In this document: positions 13,501-25,900 of the stretch, in pieces
Position numbering within the stretch: the first letter of the stretch is position 1
Layout: each line of letters starts with the position of its first letter
From: Liolophura sinensis
Lineage: Eukaryota; Mollusca; Polyplacophora; Chitonida; Chitonidae
Reading direction: 5' to 3'
NCBI RefSeq assembly: GCF_032854445.1
Contig: NC_088295.1
Coordinates: 19,145,385-19,209,384, forward strand
DNA: 64,000 nucleotides
The notes under the pieces: generated by a model
The model's input: the letters and a program-made list of their open reading frames with translations, nothing else
Databases searched by the model: none
What the model was told of the DNA's origin: nothing
Translations under genes and position numbers: made by a program

Positions 13501-16500
13501 CTACATTGCATTGCATTAGTATCTATTATCCACTATCAGAAATGTCACAGTGTCAGCCTTACGCAAGACGTGGTGCATGTACAATGTTTTGTGTACATAT
13601 CACAGTCACTGTCACAAGACTGTAAGCATTAAACGAAGCATACTCAGCACAGATGTTGGCTGTGTATATCAGTCTCATATTGTAAATGCCTTATATGCAG
13701 ATCAAGGCAGCCATGCTTTAATCATTTCTGAAAAACCCTATTTTTGTTGAGAGTTGTGTAGCGCACAAGATCTAATTTCTCCGCTTATGCAAACGGGTTT
13801 TGAAAGGCACCTCTTGTTAAGTGTCACAAGACCTCATCTGTGGCTTGATTTAGCTAGTTTCATGTAGCTGTCTGGAAGACATCTATTTGACCAAAAATGG
13901 GACAAACTTTAATATGAAACCCAGCTCAATTTTATACATGTTGTTATTTTTGAGTTTGTGACTCATTCAAGTGTCAAAGCAGTATGTATGGAGCTGAGAG
14001 GCAGATCAGCTATGTTCTGTAGTGGGGCTGTGTTTATTCCATGTGGTTAGACAAGTACCTCCGTCTGGTGGGGTCATCCAGGGTTAAACACTGTGACTTG
14101 CTTATCCTTAGTAATCTTAAATGATCCTTATATATGAGCTGTCAGGGCTGAGGAGCAGAAAGCCTTGTGTCATAATTTAATTCACTTAGCTTTTATTTCA
14201 TGATGTTTGTATGACACAAGAGTCATTATGGTACAATTTGTTGGCCTTTAAGCCTCACTTCATGCTTTGAATTACACAAAGAAATAGCCCGGTAGTAGGA
14301 AACATGTAGAGTATCAACATTGACTTTGTCACATTATCTTGAAGTATATTTACTAAAAGATAATGCTAAACTTTTTGCTATGGCTTAAAATTTATGTTTC
14401 GATGTGAAAGAAGATAGTACAGCTAATAAAACTATGTATTTTCATTAAATTCTTAAAATGCAGAAGGAGACCTCCATGGCTCAGTCGGTTAGCACGCTAG
14501 CACAGCCTTATGACCCAGAAGCCGCTTACCAATGCGGTCGCTGTGGGTTCAAGTGCAGCTCATGCTGGCTTCCTCTCCGGTCGTAAGTGGGAAGGTCTGG
14601 CAGTAACCTGCGGATGGTCATGGGTTTCCCCACGGGCCCTGCCTGGTTTCTACCACCATAATACTGGCCACCGTCATATGAGTGAAATATTCTTGAGTAC
14701 GGCGGGAAACACCAATCAAATAAATAAATAAATAAAATGCTGAAACTTCTGGACAGACACTCCCAAAAACAAGTTTTCGTTTTAATCACCATTTTAGCTG
14801 GTGTATGGTGAAATACATAAAAAACATGGTTTACCTTACAGCATAGGTGATCAATCTGGAAGACCACACATGTCACATTATGCTGATTTCCATTTGAAAC
14901 CAAGCTTTATACTGACAACAGCAGACAATGCCACCTTAAATGTTTTGGTGTCGGCAGTTTTCTTATCTGGACACCTCCTTCTCAGACAGACTTATCAGTG
15001 CATAGTTCTTTCGACAGCTGTAGTGCCTTATGAGTGAGTCTCCTTAGTAGAGGAAAATACAGTATGTGTATGTAGTGAACTGTCTACATCCTGTTGTAGT
15101 TGGGTGGTATTAAGTGTGCTGTAGTCTCTGGGGGTGACAGTTAAGAGGCTGTGACTTCCACAGAGATAAACCACAGACCCCAATGGTCAGAAGATAGTCC
15201 TGGGAGGTAAAGTAAAGTGGTTTATACCATAACTCATGGGTGTAGAATAGGGCTGACTGTCTGCTGGGATTGCCCACTTCTGTACTGCCCCATTATACCT
15301 AACCTTAGCCCTTGGAGGTCATGATGGAACCCTGGGAGTCACCATGTAATCAACTTATCTCTCCTCTATCATACTTTAGGAAGCACACAGCCCTTTTTAT
15401 CCCCTCTCATCAGGGAACTTACCTGCCAAAGATACATCCTGAGAGATTCTGAGGCTGATAATTGGTGCTACTGGGTATAGCCTTTGGCAGGACATTAGGT
15501 CAAGGTAGCTATGACAGTAAGTCTGGATCTTGCATACACACTCAGTCTGGGGTCCTATTTCACCAGGGTGTCACTTTGTGACGAAGTATGATGATGTTCT
15601 TCTGATATACTGACCTTGAGCATAGGTTCTGTGTCACTGAAGGTGGACTATGGGGAAAGCCCCCTCCCTCCCCCTTCTAGATTTAAGGTGTAACCTGAGG
15701 AGTGCTGTGAAGTTTGTTTTTTCTTTCTTGGAGGCAAGATTAGCAGTGAGACATGTAACCAATTACAGATGTCACTCTGTAATTCCACTCTGGCCCTAAA
15801 TTGAGTGACACTTTCTTTATGAGTTGTCTTTGGTAAACAGGCCTCTCCATTCAGCTGTAATAACATCTCACACCAGCCTCGCTGACATTAGGAAATTAGC
15901 AGCATTATATTTCAACCTACCCATATATTCACCAATTTTCGGGAATTGCATTTACATTTGTGCAAGTAGTGCAGAGGTAGTGTTGTATTACTGTAGACTA
16001 AATAAACGTTCAAAGCATTCAAAGCATTGTCTGCATCCTTGTGGCTGTGCACTCCGGGGAAATCTTAAAATAGGTGTTGGTTCGCAGACTCACAGAATCA
16101 GCAGTATTGGTGGTAGCTGTCACTTTTCTGATCTCCAGTGTGAGCTTATGAAAATTGAATGAGGATCAGCCCATTAATCAATGACAGGGGACTGATGTAA
16201 ACGAGCTGGTAACAGCTCCCCTGGTCGTGGGGATTATGGCCTGGACATGAACAACAGTTACTGACAGCCAGTCCTCTTGCAGCTAATTAACAGCTGTCGG
16301 AAATGGATACCTGTTGTCATAATTAATACATGTACTAATTCTTCATGATTACTATCTCTGGGAACTAGCCCAGACCTGCATTAACATGACTTTCTCCAAA
16401 TCAAATTGTCTATTTGCAGCAGCTTTTCTTGATAAATAATCATTAATCATCTGTACTTACCAGTATCCTTGTGATTTGACTCAATCTGCCGTCAGTTTGT

Positions 16501-16881
16501 TTCATTAAAATGCATAATTGAAAAATGTCATTAAAATTTGCTGAAGAGAAATTACACCGGCTATGTCTCTGATTTCTGCTGGTGTTTATGAATTTAAGCT
16601 GATTTTACATCTTAACAAAGATGCTGGAAATGCAAGCTATGTACATACATCAACATATTATTTTGTGACAGTAATATGCTCAATTGAATACCATGTACCT
16701 GTCATTGGTGCATGTGAACTTGCAATACTTTATAAAAAACAGTGTACTCAGTGTTTGATTCCGTTGTTCTTGGGAATAGAGCACTGATATTTTGATATGA
16801 CATTTTTTAGTTTTGTCTCACATGACTGCCAGTTTTCTCTATTGCCACTAATTTCACAGTGAAAGACATGTATATTGTATG

Positions 16882-16940
<59 letters not shown>

Positions 16941-19900
16941 TTCTACACATAGGACTCTTCAGATCTGCATGTAGTGTCCAAAGTTGCCTTTGCATAAAAT
17001 TATTGTAACTACCATGTATTGTAAGACTAAGGGATATATTTGTAGCTTTGGTCCCTGTGCAAGTGAGATAGGTCTTACAAGATGTATGTTAATGTCTTTA
17101 CTAGGTCAGGAATATAATTTCAACGAGTTGACAAAAGATGAAGTGAACTCATTAGGAGAGGATTATGACTACGGCAGCATAATGCACTATGCCAGAAACA
17201 CATTTGCCAGACTTCGCTACCTGGACACAATCCTTCCCAAGAGGAAATCTGGCACCCTTACCAGACCAGAGATCGGCCAGCGAGTGCGCCTTAGTCCAGG
17301 GGACATACGACAGGCCAATAAACTCTACAGCTGTCCTAGTGAGTAGAAAACTTACCTTATTATTATGTTCATTTAATTCAGGTGTCTATCATGTTGTTAA
17401 ATGTGCAGTCCCTGATGTGATATTGACATTTACTGATGTGATTTTGACAGTTCATAATCAGATAAACCTGATGATGTTTGTATATTGTGTGTGGTGTTTC
17501 AGGCTGTGGTAGAACTCTCCAGATGATGTTTGTACATTGTGTGTGGTGTTTCAGGCTATGGTAGAGGTCTTCAGATGATGTTTGTACATTGTGTGTGGTG
17601 TTTTGGGCTATGGTAGAAGTCTCCAGATGATGTTTGTACATTGTGTGTGGTGTTTCAGGCAGTAAGAGAACTCTCCAGATGATGTTTGTACATTGTGTGC
17701 AGTGTTTCAGGCTGTGGTAGAACTCCCCAGATGATGTTTGTATATTGTGTGCGGTGTTTCAGCTATCGTAGAAGTCTCCAGATGATGTTTGTATATTGTG
17801 TGTGGTGTTTCAGGCTGTGGTAGAAGTCTCCAGATGGTGTTTGTACATTGTGTGCGGTGTTTCGAGCTGTGGTAGATCTCTCCAGATGATATTTGTACAT
17901 TGTGTGTGGTGTTTCAGGCTGTGGTAGAACTCTCCAGGAACCCAGCGGCAGTTTCTCTTACTCCCCTGAGGGCAAATCAGACAGCATTTGCCAGTGGAGG
18001 ATATCAGCAACTCATGGAGAGAAAATAGTCCTCAACATCACCGCTCTCGATATCCCAGAATCCCACAACTGTCAGCATGATTACCTGGAAGTGAGAGATG
18101 GTTTCTATGTACGGTCTCCATTATTGGGTAATTTTTGCATTCTTCTTCGTGTCACAATGAAATAAAATAAAAATTCTCTTTGTCCAATGTTTCCGTATTT
18201 TTATTTATGGAAATTTCAGTGTATTCATGAAGCTGTTTGGATCATGTGCTTGTCAGGTCGTTTCTGTGGATCAAAGATTCCAAGTACTTTGGCTTCTTCT
18301 GATAGTCGTATGTGGCTGGAGTATAGATCAGCCAGGCCCTGGGGGAAAGGATTCACGGCTGATTATGAAGGTGGGTGCTGTCTTCAGTTGTTATCTTTAT
18401 TGTACTGTTGTCTCTGGATAATTCAGATTTTGTTTTGCAGTTGGTTAATTGGATGTTCTTGTAAAAGAATTAGTGTTAAAATGGTTAGCTACTTTTTGCC
18501 TGTACTATCTCTGACATTCAGCACTTTGACATAAAGCTTGATTATTTCAACAGTAAAGTTGACAGTTGCCATGGGAGCCCACAGTCTAGATTCTGAAAAG
18601 TCTTGCATCTGGGAAAATGCAAAGGGAAAATGAGGGACATTTTTAATAATTTTCTGTCTACCTCCAGGGTGTTTAACATCCTATTTAAAAGAGGTGCAGT
18701 GGTGCCTGATGAAAGCTCCAAATTTTTAAAGAGGTATTTGAAATTCATGTTGATAAATCATCAGAAGTTTTAAATTTTGCGTGGTAAAGTGAGTGTAGCT
18801 TGTCATGGATGAAATAACAAAGGCCATGAATGAGGCATGATGAACATAGCCATCACTATGACTCCCTGGTCTGTCAGCAACCTGCGAATGGTCGTGGGTT
18901 TCCCCCAGGCTCTGCCCGGTTTCTACCCACCATAATGCTGGCCGTCGTCGTATAAGTGAAATATTCTTGAGAACGGCATAAGACACCAATCAAATAAATA
19001 AATAAATAAATGACTCCCTGTTTTCAGATTCGCTGAGCCTTGAATATTCAAACCTAAACACTTCAAGTTTTAACATCTGCTTTGTTACTGTTAGAACACG
19101 GAAAGTAACTGTTTAGCCCATATAACTGTCTGATACAGTTTTGTTCCTGATTAAACGTCGGACAATTTTATTTTACTGATACTTTTAAATTTTGAATATA
19201 AATCAGTTAACATCATTACTTTATTCTTGTTTTGATAGCTTATGATAGTGACAAACCAAAGTATTTATGGTTGCCTAGTCTTCTAACCTGCTGTGTTACT
19301 GTTTCAGCTATCTGTGGTGGAGATATCAGGAAAGATGAAGGCCAGCTTACAAGTCCCAACTACCCAGATGATTACAAACCCAACAAAGACTGTGTGTGGA
19401 AAATCACAGTATCAGAGGATTATCAGGTCGCCCTCAAGTTCCAGTCCTCTGAGGTAAAGAACCACCCTACAGTACTGATACACATAACAGTGTGCTCTGG
19501 AGATTTGCATCAACTCAAAATACACATCATTGCAATTGTCACAAATATGTCTTTGTTTGACAGAGCGCTCTTGTTTTCTTTTGATAGTGTTATTTTTTTA
19601 TCACTGTTCATTAACTCATGTCTAATGAGTGAGACATGTCTAATTAGACAAACGTGTTGCATGTACCAGATGAATTATTTTTCAGGCTTTGAATATTGTG
19701 CAGAACTCTAAACTAATGCAGACAGACATGGTAACAATGCGAGTGTCTTCATGCATACTTATCCTCATTTTGTGTTTTGAATGCATTGTGCTGTAACTCG
19801 TACTTGTTGAATTACAGTAACACATGTAAAAAACATAATGGGAGAAAATCCTAGATTTGTCCTGATCTAAAACTGATAACTGTAATTCTCTTTATGTGAT

Positions 19901-22900
19901 GTCTGTCTATATTTATGTAATTCATATCTTAATGAGTCAAGGCAGGCCAGCAATTATGAAAAAGGGTGAAAATAAGTGAAAAACCTGAAAATGTCTGTAG
20001 ACAGTCATCCCTGAAAAGTTGTGTGTCATGTCAAACTGACATTCAGCTTTTATTAACAAGACTACATCCTCAGGTGTAGATCACGCCTATCTGTTTTGTA
20101 GTTTAGACCTGTCAGGTGAGAGCATAGGTAGACCTGATTGACACAGGTCATGTTATTGTCATCTGATGATTGGCAGCCATATTAACCATATTATCAGCAG
20201 AGCTCTTTTTGAATGTCAAAAAAAATATTCTGAAGATCATTTTCAGTATTTTTCTCAGGTGGTAGCAAATCAGTTGAAGGCAAAGGTTATGTATTTGTAC
20301 TTCATGGATTTTCCGTGTGGATTTGTCTATTTATTTTTTTTTTGTTTTTTTGTTTGTTTTTTTTTTTGTTTTTTTTTTTTGAGGACAAAAATTATACTTA
20401 TTTCACATTAAAGTGACAGTTCAAAAGATAAAGTTTTAAGAGCTTACAGTTTCACATACAATAAAGCTTTCATCTTTCTTTTTGTTTTAATCCTGAAACA
20501 GTCCCATAAACCAGTTTGTAAACCAAAATAGCCCACAGTCTATTCATTTTGCCTTTTCAGTTTTTAAAATAAGATTAATTATATTGCTATAGCCTGTAAC
20601 AAATCTGATGTCAATTACTTCTTGTTCTAAGTCACTTTATATCCACATGAGCTTGTAGCAGACATAAGTCAGGGGGATAAATGTGTTAATACTTACAGAT
20701 TAATGACTCATTTGTGGGTTTTTCTTACACAGCTACAGCAGCTTATTAGAAATAGAACATTGCCTAAGCAATAACACCAATTAGTGTTGTTTTGAGTAGC
20801 AGATGGCTCAGTTTGTAGGCAGTATGGCTACAGCAAACTAGGATAAAGTCCCTCAGCTGTTCTCCATTCTGTGTATTGTAATACCATGTTGGCGTTGAGG
20901 AATGTTGCTGTAGTAGCTGGGTATGAGAGATGGAGAGTGGTCAATCTACATCAGCTGGTCAACATAGGCTGATACTGACCAGGTGTTAGCCAGACCAGCC
21001 CCAAGGGTTCTGTGCTCACCCATACTATATCTCTCTGTGCCCCTAGCTATCAACATAAGTAGCTGTAAATTGTACACCTCACAGACTGTAGAGCCTGGGA
21101 CAGCTTCTGCCATGTCATATTTATAGTTAGGCTGATCCTCTGTCTACCAACACTGTAAATTATTAACACTTGTCCACTTCAGCTACTGTTCATAATATGC
21201 CACTTTTTTCTAATTTATGTTAACACTCATGTGTCTTTTGAGCCGTGCTTTTCCTAATTTCATGACATTAGGAACAGTCAGGTGAAATTTAACTGTTGTA
21301 AATTGATTTGATTTTGCCTTGATGGCAGTGTACATGTGTAAGTGCTTCTTAACTTACTTACTTAACGTAATAAAGACATGGCTGGCGTTCTGGAACCAAA
21401 ATCAATATTACATGTGACGTGATTGGCGTTCTAAAACCAAAATCAATATTACATGTGACATGACTACCGTTCTGGAACCAAGATCAGTATTACATGTTTC
21501 ATCCTTTGACGCTTAATAGCAATTACTGTCCTCCATCAACCATCATCCAACCATTGACATTGTCTGTGTACAACTTTTGAATATACATATTATTCATTGT
21601 CTTCCAGATGTGAAATAATGATTTGGATGTATGTAATCTGAGTATAAAACCTGGAAATGAAATCTGTTGTGAGGTACAAATCTTTACAGTTAGAAAAGTT
21701 AACATTTCCAGAAGGATTTACAGGATTATATGCCTGCTGTTGAATCGGTGTGTATGTGTGCTTGCTGCAGCCAGTCTTGTTTGTGTTCTTGCTGCAGCCA
21801 GTCTATTCTGTGTTCTCATCCTGTGTCACCTGTATTGTTTTTCCCAGATCGAGAACCATGATGACTGTGTGTATGACTACATAGAGGTACGAGATGGGCA
21901 TGATGAAGACTCTCCGGTTCTGGGCAGATTCTGTGGCTACAAGGTACCAGGAGACCTCAAGTCCACCAAGAACAAAATGACTGTCAAATTCGTCTCGGAT
22001 GGGTCCGTTCAGAAATCGGGGTTTTCTGCCTCATTTATTAAAGGTAATGTTTGATTTTTAAAAAAAAATGAAGAAAAAATAGCAGTAGACAAACCTGCAT
22101 AACAGTGTATTGCAAGATTGAGGTACAGACCAATCATGCACTTTTTGTACTCTTTCCTTGAGATTTTGATGTGTGACGTTTAAGTGACTGTGTTGATTTC
22201 AGAATATGATGAGTGTAAGACAGATGCCCACGGCTGTGATCATTTCTGTGTGAATACCCTGGGTAGCTTTACCTGTCAGTGCAAACTTGGATACGAGCTT
22301 CATTCTGATGGCAAAAAGTGTGAAGGTAAGAGCCAGTTTGGTGAAGAATGGACTGACATGACAAAGCAATCTTCAATTATGTCCTGCTGCGCTCACCTGC
22401 AGGTTTCTTAACATGCTATGTAGATTGAACGCAAAGTGTGACTCTGGCAGTGAGGTGCTGGAGAAAGGCTGATATTGTCAAGGATTGGGATGTAATCCTT
22501 TGAAGAAGCTCAAAATCGACACTGACGTCAAATTCATTAAAAAAAATTGCTTGCTTAGCATTTGTTGTCTGGGTTGTAAATGTTGTTAGTTTGTGAATGA
22601 GACAGTATTGGGCTCGTAGCTTCATTCAGCCCAGGTGTGGAACTGGGTCAGAATATGGTGGTGAGTGGTGTGGTGTGTGTTTGTGTGTGATTGTTGGAGG
22701 GGGAGGGAGAGGTCTGGGTTTCTTCAGGACTTGTGTTGTGGTTTACCTGAATGAACATGCACAGGCAGTGAAGTGTGTGGCCCCTTTCTCACTGTACCTG
22801 TTGACACCCACTTATCACTGTCAAGGTAACATGGGGTTGAGATGACCTCATGTGTCCTTAAAGATTTACTGATATATAAGGTTGTTTTGTAAAGAATATA

Positions 22901-25900
22901 TGATGAGTTGTGGGAGGCATCGTGGGAGGGCAACACTCAACACTAGCACAGTACCGCTTGACCCGTTTTCCTTCCATAACTTGACGAATCTGGTTAAGTT
23001 TTAATTGTCCACTACTGTAAACTCGACACATTATCAAAAGATCTGTGTTTACAGCAGGCCAGGTGAGAAAATTGTCTTCCACTGACAAAGTGGACTTTGT
23101 TTAAGGCTAAAGAGGCTCTTGCATTGTTCCAGTATATACTGAACCTTTGCTATTGCTTGGTGGTGTGGAGGCCGCTAGGTTTCCTGTCACACCATGAATT
23201 GTCTGACATTTCCACCCATTGCCACCTAGAGGAACAATAATCCACCTCCCCTCTGAGAACCGGTTTTCAGGGGCTATGATCTAACATCTGAGCAGACCCC
23301 AGACTTTCTTACACACGTCTACCTCATATTATTGCCCTGTGTTATACTCAACCATACTTCTTCCTGTCTGTTAGCCTAAGTGCTAATGTTAAATGTGACG
23401 GATATGGATGCTGAGCCTACATCAGCGATACATACAATAGAAATCCTGGATACCAGACCACATACAGTGCGCTCACTCTGGTTTCCTGATTAGTTTCCCT
23501 GTATGATATTCTTATGAACCTTAGATAAAAATTGTAGTTAGTTGAGTATGTACATGTATATTGTCCACTTTTCTCTGAAGATGGGGCATATGAATATAAC
23601 AAGAGCTATTTCAGTGTACTGTTTTAAATAGAATTTTAGACAGTCTAAATTTGTGGAACTTTACTGCTATCAACAGTAGATGATGGTTTTTCTCTGCAGT
23701 AGTTCTAAAGTGTACTTGATCAGAATGTGTGATATTCAGTGTAGTCATGTGGAATTTCATATCCGTTCATAGTTGATGATAGTAATGGTTTTGTCATATG
23801 TTTCCCAGATGCCTGTGGTGGATATATTGAGGCTGCCCCTAACGGCACCATCCAGAGCCCGTCTTACCCTGACCTTTACCCTCCCAGTAAGACGTGTGTC
23901 TGGCAAATTGTGGCTCGACCCCAGTACCGTATAACTCTAAACTTCACTCACTTTGACTTGGAGGGCAATAATGTAAGTTGAGATTGCACAAGTTGATAAA
24001 AATTTGGACCAGTGAAAGAAAAATGTACAACAGGAATTATTAACAACATGATTTTTTGTTAAAGTCATTCAATTTCAGGCAAGCTTTTGTTTGCCAACGC
24101 TGTAGTGAAAATTAATAACTTATGGTAGCATATTAATAGTAATATAAGATACTTTGTTATATGTTTTCTTGGTTTTATATTATTTATGTATTAAGTGTTT
24201 TGTACCACACTAAAGAATGTTTCCACGAAACGATGACAATCAAATTTATGGGTGGAGAAAACCAACCAAAGTCCGCAAGCAACCATTGTATCTGACAGCC
24301 ACTGTATCTGACAACCACGGTGTCTGACAGCCACTGTATCTGACAACCATTGTATCTGACAGCCACTGTATCTGACAACCACTGTGTCTGACAGCCACTG
24401 TATTTGACAAACCAAGAATGCCCTCCAAGAATGTTTCCACGAAACGATGACAATCAAATTTATGGGTGGAGAAAACCAACCAAAGTCCGCAAGCAACCAT
24501 TGTATCTGACAGCCACTGTATCTGACAACCACTGTATCTGACAGCCAGTCCGTATCTGACAACCACTGTGTCTGACAGCCACTGTATCTGACAACCATTG
24601 TATCTGACAGCCACTGTATCTGACAGCCAGTCTGTATCTGACAACCACTGTGTCTGACAGCTACTGTATTTGACAAACACTGCGTCTGACAAATACTGTA
24701 TCTGACAATTCACATCCAAGCCACAGGAGCTGAATTTCAATTCTGGATGACAGTGATGATGGGCCTCTTGTCATCAGTGCTTTATTGTACTGAGGAAGCC
24801 TTTGATTCCAAGCTAATGTTGAATTCTAAAATACTGTGATTTGACTTACAGCATGATTGTGAGTATGACTCAGTGAAGATGCAGAGTGGAGTGGGAACTG
24901 AAGTTACGCCCCATGGGGTGTACTGTGGGTCTACATTACCCCAGGCCATCACGTCTCAGTCCAACACACTGCTGATTGAGTTCACTTCTGACAACTCTGT
25001 AGAGAAAACAGGATTCAACGCTGTCTTCTTCACAGGTATGTAAATCTCCGCAGATGCTGGTACATGCGAATGACAATGTCATATTTGCTGGCCACTGTAG
25101 CATATTTTCAATAAGAGTACAAGTTTGAATCTGACATTCTTTAATGTGTTTTTATCACCATGCTACAAGGCCACTCAGAATCTTTACAGAGAGACATATG
25201 TGGTGAATTTTTGCAATCACAATAAAAAAAGTAGAGCATTATCAAATAAATCATTTTAATATAACTTCATGGGATGATTGGATGAGACCAAATGTACGAA
25301 TCTTTCACTTGTATGAGGATTGTCAGTATTATCAGCGCACCTATCCAGGTATGGTACACGACAAACATCCTGAAATCAGACTGCATTCAAACCAGCAAGC
25401 ACCGACTTCAAACAAACATCCTCATTGGCCAGGGGCCAGAGCTGGTCTGAAGGATAGATTGTGGGTGCAAGTGATAGCTTCAGCATCGTTCTTTGTAGCC
25501 TGTAAGCCTTGCTCTTAAAAACACCATCAGAGTATTTCTGAAATCATGAATTGGGAGAGATATGGTAAATATCCCGTTACTGATTCCTGTGAAGATTTGA
25601 CTATAGATTGTGTACATTTCTCTGTGATTGATGAGATCAGCCACAGGGACAACATAGACCTAAGGATTGATTTGGAGAGGTGTAGATATGTGGGAGCCGA
25701 GCAGGCACATCTATGTGTGTTCTGCCCTGTGGGCTTTGCTCAGTATGTTATTGATATAGGTGATTGTGTGGCAGGTGATGGGTGTATGTGTGCCCTGCGG
25801 ACGCCCTCCTCTGTCTCCAGCTTCCCTTATTGACGGCCCTGGGAACCAGCTTCTGGCCTATTGTACCACCCTTGCCATGCACCCCAGTAACATGCCAGGT

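Larger units (their letters stand above)
11781..17104 (+). other. Tolloid intron 5 (largest intron)
   Basis: About 5.3 kb separating the zinc-motif exon from the Met-turn exon. It contains the MITE-like copy at 11834, a 23-bp repeat, a full SINE at 14466-14733, a homeobox/E-box-rich block at 16150-16480 and an AT microsatellite near its 3' end. No exon is supported inside it. Confidence 0.85.

Noticed and set aside
14466-14560. Possible genuine tRNA gene at the SINE head
   Set aside because: A and B boxes are present, but there is no foldable cloverleaf with acceptor stem, and the head is followed by a SINE body and tail with target duplication.
14510-14903. ORFs of 73 and 125 codons around 14.5-14.9 kb
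   Set aside because: Both run through the SINE; the peptides are typical translated SINE sequence.
21623-22054. 143-codon frame extending tolloid exon 10 upstream
   Set aside because: The part before 21848 is intron that happens to be open, including a 30-bp duplication with CTGCAG acceptor-like sites. Those sites would join in the wrong phase, while TTTTCCCAG at 21847 joins correctly.
24184-24740. Four overlapping minus-strand ORFs of 62-164 codons with a repeated [14 protein letters not shown] pattern
   Set aside because: They are translations of a 15-bp tandem repeat in an intron of tolloid.
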